Below, piece by piece: positions 44,866 to 54,883 of a stretch of DNA of 64,000 nt. How positions within the stretch are numbered: the stretch's first letter is position 1; the number at the start of each line of letters is the position of its first letter. The DNA lies in assembly GCA_965112735.1 (NCBI GenBank), contig OZ218963.1, positions 1,116,001 to 1,180,000 of the forward strand. Direction: 5' to 3'. The position numbers were made by a program, and so were the translations under genes. The notes beneath the pieces were generated by a model. That model had not been told where the DNA came from, searched no databases, and saw nothing but the letters and a program-made list of their open reading frames with translations. This DNA is from Phaeosaccion multiseriatum (lineage: Eukaryota > Ochrophyta, other classes).

Positions 44866-46164
44866 GCATATCTGTCCGCTCGACTCCAGGAGCCACACGT
44901 GTCCGCTCACATCCCTCTCGCCAAAACCAATTCATGGAAGACGTCGTGGAAGAAGTGAGTGAGAGAGAAAAAGAGAGAGAAGAGAGAGAAGGAGAGATAG
45001 AGACGAAGAGAGAGAAGGAGAGAGAGAGGCGGGGGAATACAGAGTGCACGAATCGAGGAGGCTCGGAGGCAAAGAAGGGCAAATGGAGGCCTCGCTAAAC
45101 AAGCACCGACCGATCCGAGGGCGACTCAACTTTGTGCCCATACCCCTTTTGTACTCGTACCCATACGCTTGTTTATGGACCATTGACAGGTACTTCCTCG
45201 AGATGGTGTACCAGGAGCCCAAGTTCATGCTGTACCCCAACTACAGAAACCAAACGTCCCTCGCCACCAATTGGCTGGAGCCGGGCGAGCACATCGGTGG
45301 GTACTCTCACATGTGCGCTGCGTGTGTGTGTGCGTGTGCGTGTGCGTGTGTATATGTGTGTGCGTGTGCGACTCTGTCCTCTTTTCTTCTTCGCCGTCTT
45401 CCTTCTTCCACAAGGGAGAGAATTCAAATTGACTTATTCGAACGTATCGTTCGAACGGGTGTTGCACTTCCCTCTCCTTGAAGACAGCACCTCTCCAACC
45501 TTCCTGCACCTCTCCCTTTTTCCTGCGTGTTCGTTCGTCTGAACTCGCTTCAGTGGCCCAGAGCACGGGGCAGCAGCAGCAGCAGGAGCAGCAAGGGGGG
45601 GAAAGGGGGGGGCGGAAGGAAGGAAGGAAAGAGGCCAAACAGAGGGAGAGGGGCGACGCAAGGCACTTACCGAAAGACTACACCGTGCCCCTGCTCACTG
45701 AAGGTACAGAAGGACGGACGGAGGGAGGGACGGAGGGAGAGAAGGAGGGACGATGGATGAAGGAAGTGTATGTATGGATGCCGGGTGCAACCCACAGATC
45801 CCTTCGGCTTCTTGTAGGACCGCGGCAGTTACTTTTCTGCTTGCTTCACGTTGTCACGTGCAATACTCATCTGTGTCTTTTCTGTAACTCCTCAGCGGAG
45901 AGCATCCTACAGGGCCTGCCGATGGGCCGTCTCCCGCCCCCCTCCGCTCTCCCTCGTCTGGACGTGCTGGATCTCCCCGTACCCCCTCGAGGAGGAGGAG
46001 GGGAAGGAAGAGAAGGAGAAGGAGGAGGAGGGGAAGGAAGAGAAGGAGAAGGAGGAGGGCAGTCTGTTGAAGAGCGCTTGGCTCGGGCCGTGGAGCAAGG
46101 GGCGCCGGGCTTTGTGCACCTCATGGACGAGCGGAAGAGCTTCTGGCAGAGGCTGTGGCCGTGA
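37577..46164 (+). CDS. Type II membrane glycosyltransferase-like protein, 18 exons
   Basis: Exons: 37577-37865, 38088-38129, 38386-38488, 38745-39373, 39586-39765, 40253-40311, 40641-40886, 41239-about 41429, 41640-41704, 41999-42094, 42786-43106, 43301-43662, 43961-44191, 44348-44546, 44866-44954, 45190-45296, 45554-45703 and 45896-46164. All join in phase except exon 8 to 9, where a phase-1 donor such as 41429 is required. About 80 residues in, FLEIVGLTLSFWLGSWVIRL is a single membrane anchor of Golgi type II form. The catalytic part lies in exons 12-16: NLPSVSVSVITNRRPASLQR, LLRSLMASFSFGKSVSVDLY, AQIHLRVLKGGLIRAVTESY, then FGLLLEDDVELSPHWLGWAL with an EDD metal-binding motif, LYGVSLYTPR, and SYLHQTL-like PYLHQTLCSWGALYFPEAW. 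This resembles GT2-like/GT13-like transferases of plants and algae. Donor and acceptor unknown. Low-complexity insertions (QQEP repeats, poly-Glu, poly-Gln) come from microsatellites inside exons. Confidence 0.78.
39766..40048. repeat. (GT)n/(GTAT)n microsatellite in a glycosyltransferase intron
   Basis: Imperfect GT repeat of about 280 bp starting at the donor of exon 5; a (CT)n then (GT)n tract follows at 40164-40248 just before the exon 6 acceptor. Confidence 0.9.
42370..42735. repeat. GA-rich 36-bp repeats and CCCCCAC/CTCTGTCCCT repeats in a glycosyltransferase intron
   Basis: Three copies of a unit containing GAGAGAAAGAGTGTATGGGA at 42465-42565, followed by CTGTCCCTCTGCTCCCCCAC repeats at 42625-42730. 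Both lie in the intron between exons 10 and 11. Confidence 0.85.
44547..44864. repeat. 22-bp tandem repeats and (CA)n tract in a glycosyltransferase intron
   Basis: About five copies of GTGAGTGAACGGCTGTGA-like units begin exactly at the exon 14 donor, so the GTGAGTG donor is itself duplicated several times. A (CA)n tract at 44769-44861 runs up to the CCTAG acceptor of exon 15. Confidence 0.85.
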
Positions 46165-47865
46165 AGGGATGCATGGATGAGTGGCACCCCATGGCTGTGA
46201 ATGGATCGAGGGCATCCTGTGACCGGCCCTGATTTGGCCTCCCTTGCTTTGCTTTGCCTCGACAAGTATTACTTGTCCGGCGCAGTGAGCGGACCACAGC
46301 TGCTGCATAAGCGACGAGCCTGCCGCACCTGCCTGACGAGAGCAAAAGTCGTCAAGGTGAAGTCCTGCCACCGCCAGAGGACGGATAAGGGAGGAGAGAG
46401 GAGGGAGGAGGGAGCCCCTCCACAGGTGTGTACCCAGGGGTGGTCATGTACCCAGGGGTGGTCATGTACCCAGGGGTGGTCATGTACCCAGGGGTGGTCA
46501 CCATGTCACTGCGCGGCTCCGATATCCCCCACGGCAGATGGCAGCAGATGGCAGCAGATGGCAGCAGATGGCACTGCACTGCGACGCATTGGGCAAATCG
46601 ATGGTTCTGAAACGTGAGCTGAGGGCTGAGGGAGAGGAGGGAGAGAAAGGTAAGTCATTAGCCATCAGTCGCAAAGGCACAGAGAGCGGCAAGCGGCGGG
46701 GTGTACAGCAGCCACCACCACCACCGCATCTTCTTTAGAGGGAGCTGAGCACCTTGAAGGGGACGTTGCTTGTTGTGCCCCTCCGTCCTTCTTTCTCGCT
46801 GCGCGTGCGTGCTGTGTGTGCGTGCGTGTGTGCGCGTTTCTATCGCATTTCTATGTACGCCCTCCAATCCAGCACCCCTCCTTTCCCCTCCTCTCTATTG
46901 ATTGCTGCTGCCCCCCCCTCAACGCAGCTGCTGAATAAGCCTCTGAGGCCTCTGAGTGCGCTCCACCACCTCGCCATCGACCTGCCCGCCTACCTGACCG
47001 TTCGTCCCAGCAGCAACGACGCCGCCGTCCATTTTTTTAAAACTGAAACTGCTTGGCTTGCTTCACTGACTTGCTTCCGGCTGAGCCAGTTGTGCTTGAG
47101 CCTGGGCTGGTGTGCAGGGGGGGGTGTGCGTGGTGAAGGAGGCGCCTCCACCATCGACGGAGAATTGACCAGCAGCAGGAGGGTGTCCCCGTTGCTGCTA
47201 CAGCTGTGTGCAACAGAGCACACCGGGGCTCCGGGGGAGGCAACAACGCCCTTCTCTCCATGCGTACCACCAACTGCCGTACCCGCTGCCCCCGGGATCG
47301 AGAGATGCTTAACGTACAAGCTCACAGTGGCGAGGATGAAAAAGTGGGCATACACAAAGACCTGTGAGCCCTGCACTCTCACATGGATGCGCGGATCGAT
47401 GTTGGATCACGGGATTATTTTTTTAATGAACTCAACTGAACATGGATACGCCAATCGGGCAAGGACGAGCAGTGTCTGTAGTCTCTGGGTGAGTACGAGA
47501 ACGAGCGTTTCATGCGTTTCATATGGTTGTGAGAAGCGACAGCTCCACCCCCAGGCCTTCGTTTCGGCACTTGGCTCTCTCTATCTGAGGGAGGACACAG
47601 AAGGAAAAGATGGAATTGTTGAATCAATCTTCGGGTATCGTATGTATTTATAATGGAAAGAAGATGTCCACCCTAACAAAAAAATAAAGAGAGAGAGAGA
47701 GGGAGACATGGCACTTGAAGGTCCGGACACGCCTCCTTGTCAAGGTAGGTGTACACCGCCCTTTGTACAGCATCATCGCCCAAAGGTTGCTGCTGCTCCT
47801 GCTGCTCACAAGAATGAGACTTAAGAAGAAGCGTGAGCGACAGCGCTGTTGTTGGTGCTTTCGCT
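46165..47865. other. Interval without a confidently supported gene
   Basis: A plus-strand frame of 299 codons (46754-47653) is open but shows no domain. Within it, after an AACGCAG acceptor at 46926, the stretch LLNKPLRPLSALHHLAIDLP looks the most coding-like. At 46290-46360 both strands are open (plus KYYLSGAVSGPQLLHKRRAC; minus LDDFCSRQAGAAGSSLMQQL). Tandem copies of GGGGTGGTCATGTACCCA occur at 46430-46500 and of CAGATGGCAG at 46530-46570. There may be an unannotated gene here, but I cannot build it. Confidence 0.35.
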
Positions 47866-49339
47866 TCACTCGACCCCCGCCTGGCCGTCCCCGGTGGGAG
47901 CGGGGGGCACGCTGTCTGAGTCCACGCTCCACTTCAGGACAACAGTGTTGTCCTCGGTGGTGTCGACCATGAGACAGACAGGCTGCGTGGGGAGCACCAC
48001 GCCCACGGCGCGGAGGCTGAGCGTCGCGGCTTGCACTACGCAGGTGGTGAAGAAGGAGGTGTCGTAGTAGCCTTTGGGCGACAAGAACACGAAGGACTGG
48101 ACCTGCGGGGTGAGAGGGGGGGGGGGTGACAGCGATGTCGAGTTCGGAGCGACGGGAAGAGATGTGTGTAAGGAGCCCTGAGAGAAGCCCTGACTGCAGC
48201 GAGTTTTGCCTCCCCAGACAGTATGATATCAGCCACAGGCCCCCCTTTCCCGCTTTGCAGGACAGCGCCCATGCATTGCAGGACGAGAGATGGAAACGAG
48301 GTGCTTACCGTGACAAAGTCGCCAGGGTCTTGGCCCGTCGTTGTGAGCCCGATCATGCACACAATCTTGACATGCGGCCCATTGAATGCCATCCTCGCCA
48401 TGTCCGTTGGAATGGCATCGCGCAAGGCGGGCTCCTCCGCCACGGCGGGAACTATCGCAGCGGCTGCGAGCAACAGAGAACCTGGCGCCGCCACCGAAGC
48501 TTCTCCGAGGGACGCGGCCGAAGCGTCTTCCGCATTGGCCGGGGGAAGGCCACTTGCCGCTGCGCCTTCGGCCTCTTCTGCTGCCGGAACCTTTAGCATG
48601 AGGTTGGCTCTCTCGCTGCTAAGGACCAGTCGCGCTGTTGGGGGAAGGGGCGGGTGACGGCAGCGGATCGTGTGAGGCACAGAGCGGTGCCAGTGGCGCT
48701 GCGAATGAAGGAGTTTATCGGGGACAGTTGCTCGGCTCACCGTTTTCACTGTAGTACTCGCTCAGCGTGCCAGCGGGGACTCCACATCGAGACCTTATGA
48801 ACAGCTCAGTCCTCCACGAGCTTCTCCAAGTCAAAGGCTCTGCCTCGGGTAGTTCTCCGAAACTGTTCACCCACAAGCGTTTCCAGAGCAGGTGGTTGGG
48901 GTCGCTCAACCACGCCTGCACGATCAACGGGGGAGGAGAGCCAAACACCCAAGAGCGGTGAGATGTAGCGAAGGCGCCAGCAAGGAGTGGGAGGAAGGCA
49001 GAGAAGACAGAGAGGGAAAAGGAGAAGAGGGGAGGTGGGGAAGAGGATAGCTCTTTCTTTATTTCACCCTTCCCTCACCTTGCACGTCTGGTTCACTGCC
49101 CAGAGGCTGTCCATGTCCAAGAGGGATACGACTTGTGCCCACAATTCCCCGGGCACATCGCCCCAGCAGGGCTTTGCGTCCGAACGGGGCTGCTTTTGGT
49201 TGCTGCGGCAGCTCGTCCGCTGTTTTCTGCGGCTGGGGTCTCTCCTCCTGCTGCTGCCGCTGCTGCTGCTGCTGCTGCTGCTGCTACTGCTCCTCCTCTT
49301 GCTGCTCCTCCTCTTGCTGCTGCTCCTGGTGGCGGCCAT
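47866..49339 (-). CDS. F-box protein
   Basis: Four exons on the minus strand, 49339-49079, 48915-48741, 48634-48309 and 48102-47866, close to 332 residues. After a Ser/Arg-rich start (poly-Ser encoded by CTC/CTG repeats) the F-box is split by the first intron: CWGDVPGELWAQVVSLLDMD, SLWAVNQTCK, then AWLSDPNHLLWKRLWVNSFG. This gives the usual P..L...I/V...L....L..V...C..W......LW..L pattern. The remaining region has RSSWRTELFIRSRCGVPAGT, an Ala/Glu-rich linker, AFNGPHVKIVCMIGLTTTGQ and a C-terminal segment (FVFLSPKGYYDTSFFTTCVV, LPTQPVCLMVDTTEDNTVVL) that may be a beta-rich substrate-binding domain; I do not recognise it. The family role is substrate choice in SCF ubiquitin ligases. Confidence 0.78.
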
Positions 49340-50688
49340 GGTGAATATGGCTTGCTGTTGATCGTCTGATTACCAGTTGTTGTGCATAAAAGAGAGAGAG
49401 AGAGAGAAGTTGAAGATACAACAGCCATGGCGGCCGTTATTACCACCCCTAAATAATAATAAAAAAAAAAAATAACTGTGTCAAGCGAGCAGCACCCCTA
49501 AATAATAATAATGTCTTTTGTGTCAAGGGGTACTCGCGGTTGAGTATCGTTGAGTGCACTTTTGACGCCCCCCTGATTTTTTTGGGACACCAAATGACGA
49601 TTACTTTGACGACGTTTGTTGACGATATTGAAACTTAAAACTTAAGGCTGGCTTTTAAGCCCCTCTTTTCTACCCACTTTAAAGCCCTATTTGACGCACT
49701 TTGACGCCCTTTGACGCCCTTTTATCTTAATTGCGAGACCCAGATAGACACTAAAACCCGCATGGCCCTTACTTTTCGGGGTTTCATTCTGCAGGGCCGT
49801 AGAACTGAACTTGATGGAGGTTGGAGGAGGTCTGACGAGGGCAACAACATGCGCATGTTCAAACTCGCTAAAACAGTAGTTTAGGGTGGAAGGGGGGGGG
49901 GGGGGGTCGTTTGGGTGTCTGTAAAACCCACGTGATTCTGAGGGAGGCGTGATTCGTGCTTCTCGGCGGTGCGCCTAAGAAATAAGGCAATGAATGACGT
50001 CAGTGCGTAGTAATAAGTCAAGGAAACGTCGAATGCGTGATTCGTGATTCTGTGCACCGCTACAGGCATTATTCGTGCTTCTCGTCCTCACGTCAGGGGT
50101 CGACTAAAACGGCGGTGTCTTTTTTAAAAAAAAACTAAAAGGTAAGTGCCTCTCGATAAGTACTTCTATTACTTTAACTGGGGTGCCCTCCCTGCATGCT
50201 AGAGGCGTGGTTGAAACAAGCCGCAGCCCTCTAATACTCTGCCTTGTAGTGTCACCAACCCCTTCCCCCTCTCTCCCGCCCGGCCGCCCACAACCAGCCA
50301 GCGCCCGTCACTAGTAGCGCTTCCCCCCCCCCCCTCCACTCCTCCCCCCTTCTTTGCAGCGGTTGCAAAGAGCACGCAGCCCTCAGTTTATCTGTTCACT
50401 CAGTTGATCTGTTCGCGCTGGCAGCAGCGGCCGCCTCCCCGTCCCCCAAACTCATCGCCTCGGTGCCTGACTCGTCTGTCCTGTCCTGCCTTCTCTCCCC
50501 AAGCTTTCTACGTCATGCTCTCTTGCGTCATGCCTCGTCTGGCTGCCCTTCGGCTGCCCTTGTTGCCCTTCAACAGCACCCGAGCCATTCATTCCATGGC
50601 CGCGCACCTCTGCCCTGCCCGCGCCGCCGCGTACCGGCTCCACCCATCCATCCATCAGCAGCTCAGGAGGTCTGCTCAGGAGGTCTGC
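49340..50688. other. Intergenic region with decayed mobile-element sequence
   Basis: 49531-49732 is a decayed copy of one arm of the 4267-5179 foldback: it shares GCGGTTGAGT, CACCAAATGACGA, CCCTATTTGACGC and GACGCCCTTTTATCTTAATT in the same order. At 50090-50104 CACGTCAGGGGTCGAC is the reverse complement of the TCGACCCCTGA-type element end seen at 61321; the sequence before it repeats GTGATTCGTG words and shares AATAAGGCAATGA with element A. Polypurine and C runs lie at 49890 and 50325. No gene is seen. Confidence 0.55.
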
Positions 50689-52134
50689 TCAGGAGGTCTG
50701 TGCTGCCTTGAGGAGCCCTTGCCCCCGCAGCAGCTCCTCCGCCTTGGCAGCGTCGCCCCTCTCCTCGGTGGGAAGCAGCGCCTCGAGCTTCAAGCCGCTC
50801 ATCACCTCGGCCATAGCTTCATCAACACCATCACTACTCCCCGTCCCTTCCGTCCCCGCTGCCACTGCCGCTGGTGCTGCTGCTGCTGCTGCTGTAGCGG
50901 CCACCGCGCCACAGAGGCTCTTCTTCGTCTCCCCGAGGGTCAGGGCAACAAACTTGGCCATGTTTCCGCCGGCCTCGCCGAAGTCATCCAGGTACGACGG
51001 GGCGGTAAAAAGGAAAGAGAGGTCAAGCCCCCGGGCCCCCGGCTTCTTTGTTGCCCCCTCTTCAGCAGGAGCGGCAGCAGGAGCAGCCGCCAAAGAGCCC
51101 AACTGCTCCGCCAAATACAGATCCGCCTTCGGCACATCGATCTGCAAGTCCGGCAAAAACTCCAATACATCCCCGAAACCCTGTGGTGTGGTGACACCGA
51201 AAAGAAGAAAAAAAAGTGAAAGAACACGCACAGGAAAGGGCTTTCAGTTTGTTGGTTTCGTTACAGTTTCTTTTCTTTTTCTTTCCTTCCACACCTCACT
51301 CTCACCTCCCTCCGGTTGTGCCTCCCCACCCCCCCCCCCCATTCCTCTCACCTTAGCAAAGCACTCATCCGTGGCAAGTCCCTCCTCCCTCAGGGCGCGG
51401 AAGAAGCCCTTGAGAGCCATTCGGTCCTTGTCCTTCTTCTCCAGACAGTGGCTCAGACAGTTGGCGACGATTGCCCAGTGGTGCTCCGGGCAGCCGAGCT
51501 CTCTCACGCACTGCATCGCTTCCTCCGCGTCTTCCGTCGTCACGAACTGTGAGATGCGACGGATGGTAGCAGAGCAGACGGGAACGAACAGATGGCAGCA
51601 GATGGGCGGTATGCCGAGTCAGAACAAGAAGAAGCGAGGAGAGGGGAAAGTAGTACAACATTTCATTCTCCCACTCGCATGCAAGGAGACAAAACGAAAC
51701 GACAGCCCCCCCCCCCCCTCTCTCTCTCTCTCTCTTCACGGGGTGGAGGTGTCTTGCTCTTCTGTACTGCCCCCCCTGCCTCCCTCCCTCCTCTCCTCCT
51801 CCCCCTCCCCCTCCCCCTCACCTCCTCGAAGGCCTGCTTGCCCTTCTTCTTGGCCTCTGCTTCCGTCGTTCCGGCGCCCGGCGCTGCCGGAGAGGCAGAG
51901 GGTCGACCGCCTAATCAGTGAGAGTGAGAAGGCACACACACGCACCACACGCACGCGCACACACACACACACACACACACATATTGAGCAGGGCGAGGTT
52001 ACGTTTAACGCTTTCGCTTGCACAAGCCCGAGACATTCACTCCGTCTTCTCCTGCTGTGCCAAACGGGAAGAGCTGCCGATGGAAAGAGAGATGGAAGAG
52101 AGAGCGAGAGCAAGAGCGAGCGAGCGAGCGAGCC

Positions 52135-52168
<34 letters not shown>

Positions 52169-53324
52169 AAGAGACATTAAGGAGACACCTGCCCCCTCCT
52201 CTGAAACTGACCTTCAGTCGACGGCGAGTCGTCCACAGGGAAGCTCGTGGCGTTGGCCGGCAGCCCGTCGATGGCGATACTCGGGGAGGAAAGGGAGGAC
52301 GAGAGGGGGGGCCTACCCGAGCCCGAGCCAGACCTCGCACTGCCAGGCGTAGACCTCTTGCTTGACGCCCCCCCTCCCGGGCTCCGGTCTCTGCTGCGGT
52401 CCTTCTTGCCGCCCTTCTTGCCGTCCTTGTCCTTGCTGCCCTTGCTCCTCCTCTCCCCGCTGCTGCTGCCCCCTCCTGCCAACGCCGCAAAGCCCCCTCC
52501 TCCCCCGCTATTGCTGCTGCTGCTCGCACTTCGCCGAAGCCCTCCTGGCCCCGCCCCCCCCTTGCCGTCCTTCCTCGACGAGCTTCCGCCAGCCCTGTGC
52601 AGCGAGTCTTGTGTGCTCTTGCTCTTACTCATACCGCCCACCTGACTCCACCCACCCCCGTCCCCTCCCCCCCCCTTACGCCCCTTCACGGGCACCTTTT
52701 CCCATCCGTCGTCCTCTCCGTCGCCCCCGCCCTTGGCGCCTCCGTCCCCTCCCCTCGCTGGCGAGGCCGAAGACGACTTACTGAGACCCGGGCTGCTCCC
52801 CCCTCCTCCTCTGGACCCCGAGCGTGCGTCTTGGCTGCCCCCCCCCCCGGATGAGCTATTGCTCGAGCTATTCCGCCCCCCTCCGCTGCCGCCACCCCCC
52901 CCTCTATACTCACGCCCTCCTCTTTGCCGACCGGCCTCGCGAGCCTTCACCTCCTCTTCCCTGTTGTTGTTCGGCGTGTCAGGTTCGGCGTGTCAGGTTC
53001 AGTTTCAGTGTATTAGGCCCTACCAGACACCCATCAACAAATCCATACTGACCATCCTTCGAGGTGCGTGAAGCAAGGAATACAGTCCAGGGGAAACCCA
53101 GCCAACCCACCAACCCACCTCACACGTAGAGGCAGACAAACATACATACACACATACATACAGACAGACAAACATACATACATACAGACAGACAGAGACA
53201 AACATACACACGTACATACAGACAGACAAACATATACACATACAGACAGACAGAGACAAACAGAGTGCTCGCACAAAGTGTTTGCTGTGGACTTTCCTGA
53301 CTTCTTCTACCACCCCCTCTCCCC

Positions 53325-53357
<33 letters not shown>

Positions 53358-54842
53358 CTTTTGCTCTCCCCTGTGCCCTTTGACCCTGGATGAACGACCT
53401 GGCAATGTCCTGGTGCACTTGCGCGATGGTCTTCGCCTTGTCCACCTTCCTCCGGGGCACCCAGTGATTCTCGCGCAGCTCCAGTAGGTCCGCCAGCATG
53501 AAGCGAAGCCTGTGTGTCCAATCGCAAGGGTCAGTTTGCAGGTTTAGTTTCAGCTTGATGTTGATGAGTTTCAGGGTAACGAGGTCTTCGATATCAGGAC
53601 AGAGCAGAGCTCACACACCTGCTGCTGACGCTCTTGTCCTCGGAGATCTTCTTGATGGTCTTGAGGTACCTCTTCATCGCCTGTGTGTGTGTGTGTGTGT
53701 GTACATATACGTAAGGTACTTAGGAAACGGGATTAACCGCACATCGAACCCAGTCTGGGCCAGTCTGGGAGTAATGAGGGTGCTGGAACCCTACCCTCCC
53801 CCCCCCCCATCCTCCTCCTCCCCCCCCTCCCCCCCCTCCCCCCACAGACCTTCGCACACTCCTTGGCCTTTGGGTTGACGGGGGACTGTGCGCTATCGTC
53901 CAACGCCCTCCCCACACAAGTCATGAGCTTCACCATGCACTCGAGCTGTTCCTCATCCGGCTTGTCGGCGTCGCCAAGGAGGTCCACAAGGCTGGCGTGT
54001 ACAGCGCGCTCCTTCAGAAGGTCCACCTTGGGAATTAGAAGCATATAGGCAGGACAGGGCAGGGGGAGGGGGGAGTTGTTTGAAAGCGTTAAGTTGCGAG
54101 GAGTATCAAGAGGAAGAGTGTTGCGAGGAGTATCAAGAGGAAGAGTGTTGCGAGGAGTATCAAGAGGAAGAGTGGCGCTCTCTTGGAGGTCGAGCGAACG
54201 AGCGAGCGAGAGAGAGAGAGGCGGACAAAGAGGTTGAGGAGTGTGTGTTTGTTGCGTGTGGGTGAGGCGCGAGCACCTTCCCCATCTACCCTCCCTTCTC
54301 CATCCACTGCCATCTACCCTCCCTTCTCCATCCACTGCCATAAATTGAAGGCCTCACCCCCACCCACCTTGTACAATTCCCCGATGAAGATCATGTGACC
54401 GAGGTAGGCCTTTCGCAGGAGAAGTGTCTTCTCCGCCTTCTCGTCCTCCTCCAGCGTCTCGTCCTCCTGAGCGAGGCAGGGGAGTGCAGGGCGGCAGTTG
54501 ATGATACACACACACACACATAGGTATATCAGTCACTCAGTTGAGAGACAGGCAGGGCAGGGCAGTAGTTGGTGATACACAAAAACACACAAATTCTTCG
54601 TTGATTCTTCTTTGGTATCGGACTGTACTGTGTAGTGGCGACTACCCACGGTACGGTGACAACACAACGCAAGTCTACAGTACGCGTCCGTCTACACACT
54701 GGTCAGTGAATTGTAGTCTATGAGCGGTCAGTGAATTGTAGTCTATGAGCGGTCATCCCTTGGGAGGTCCTCATAAGTTTGTTCTCTTCATCCCAGCCTA
54801 CACTGCCAGTCAGCCAGCCACACTCGCAGCGTCCTCTGAGTG

Positions 54843-54883
<41 letters not shown>

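Noticed and set aside
46754-47653. 299-codon plus-strand frame after the glycosyltransferase gene
   Set aside because: No domain, mixed codon character, includes apparent intron-like T-rich and repeat sequence; only a short internal piece looks coding.
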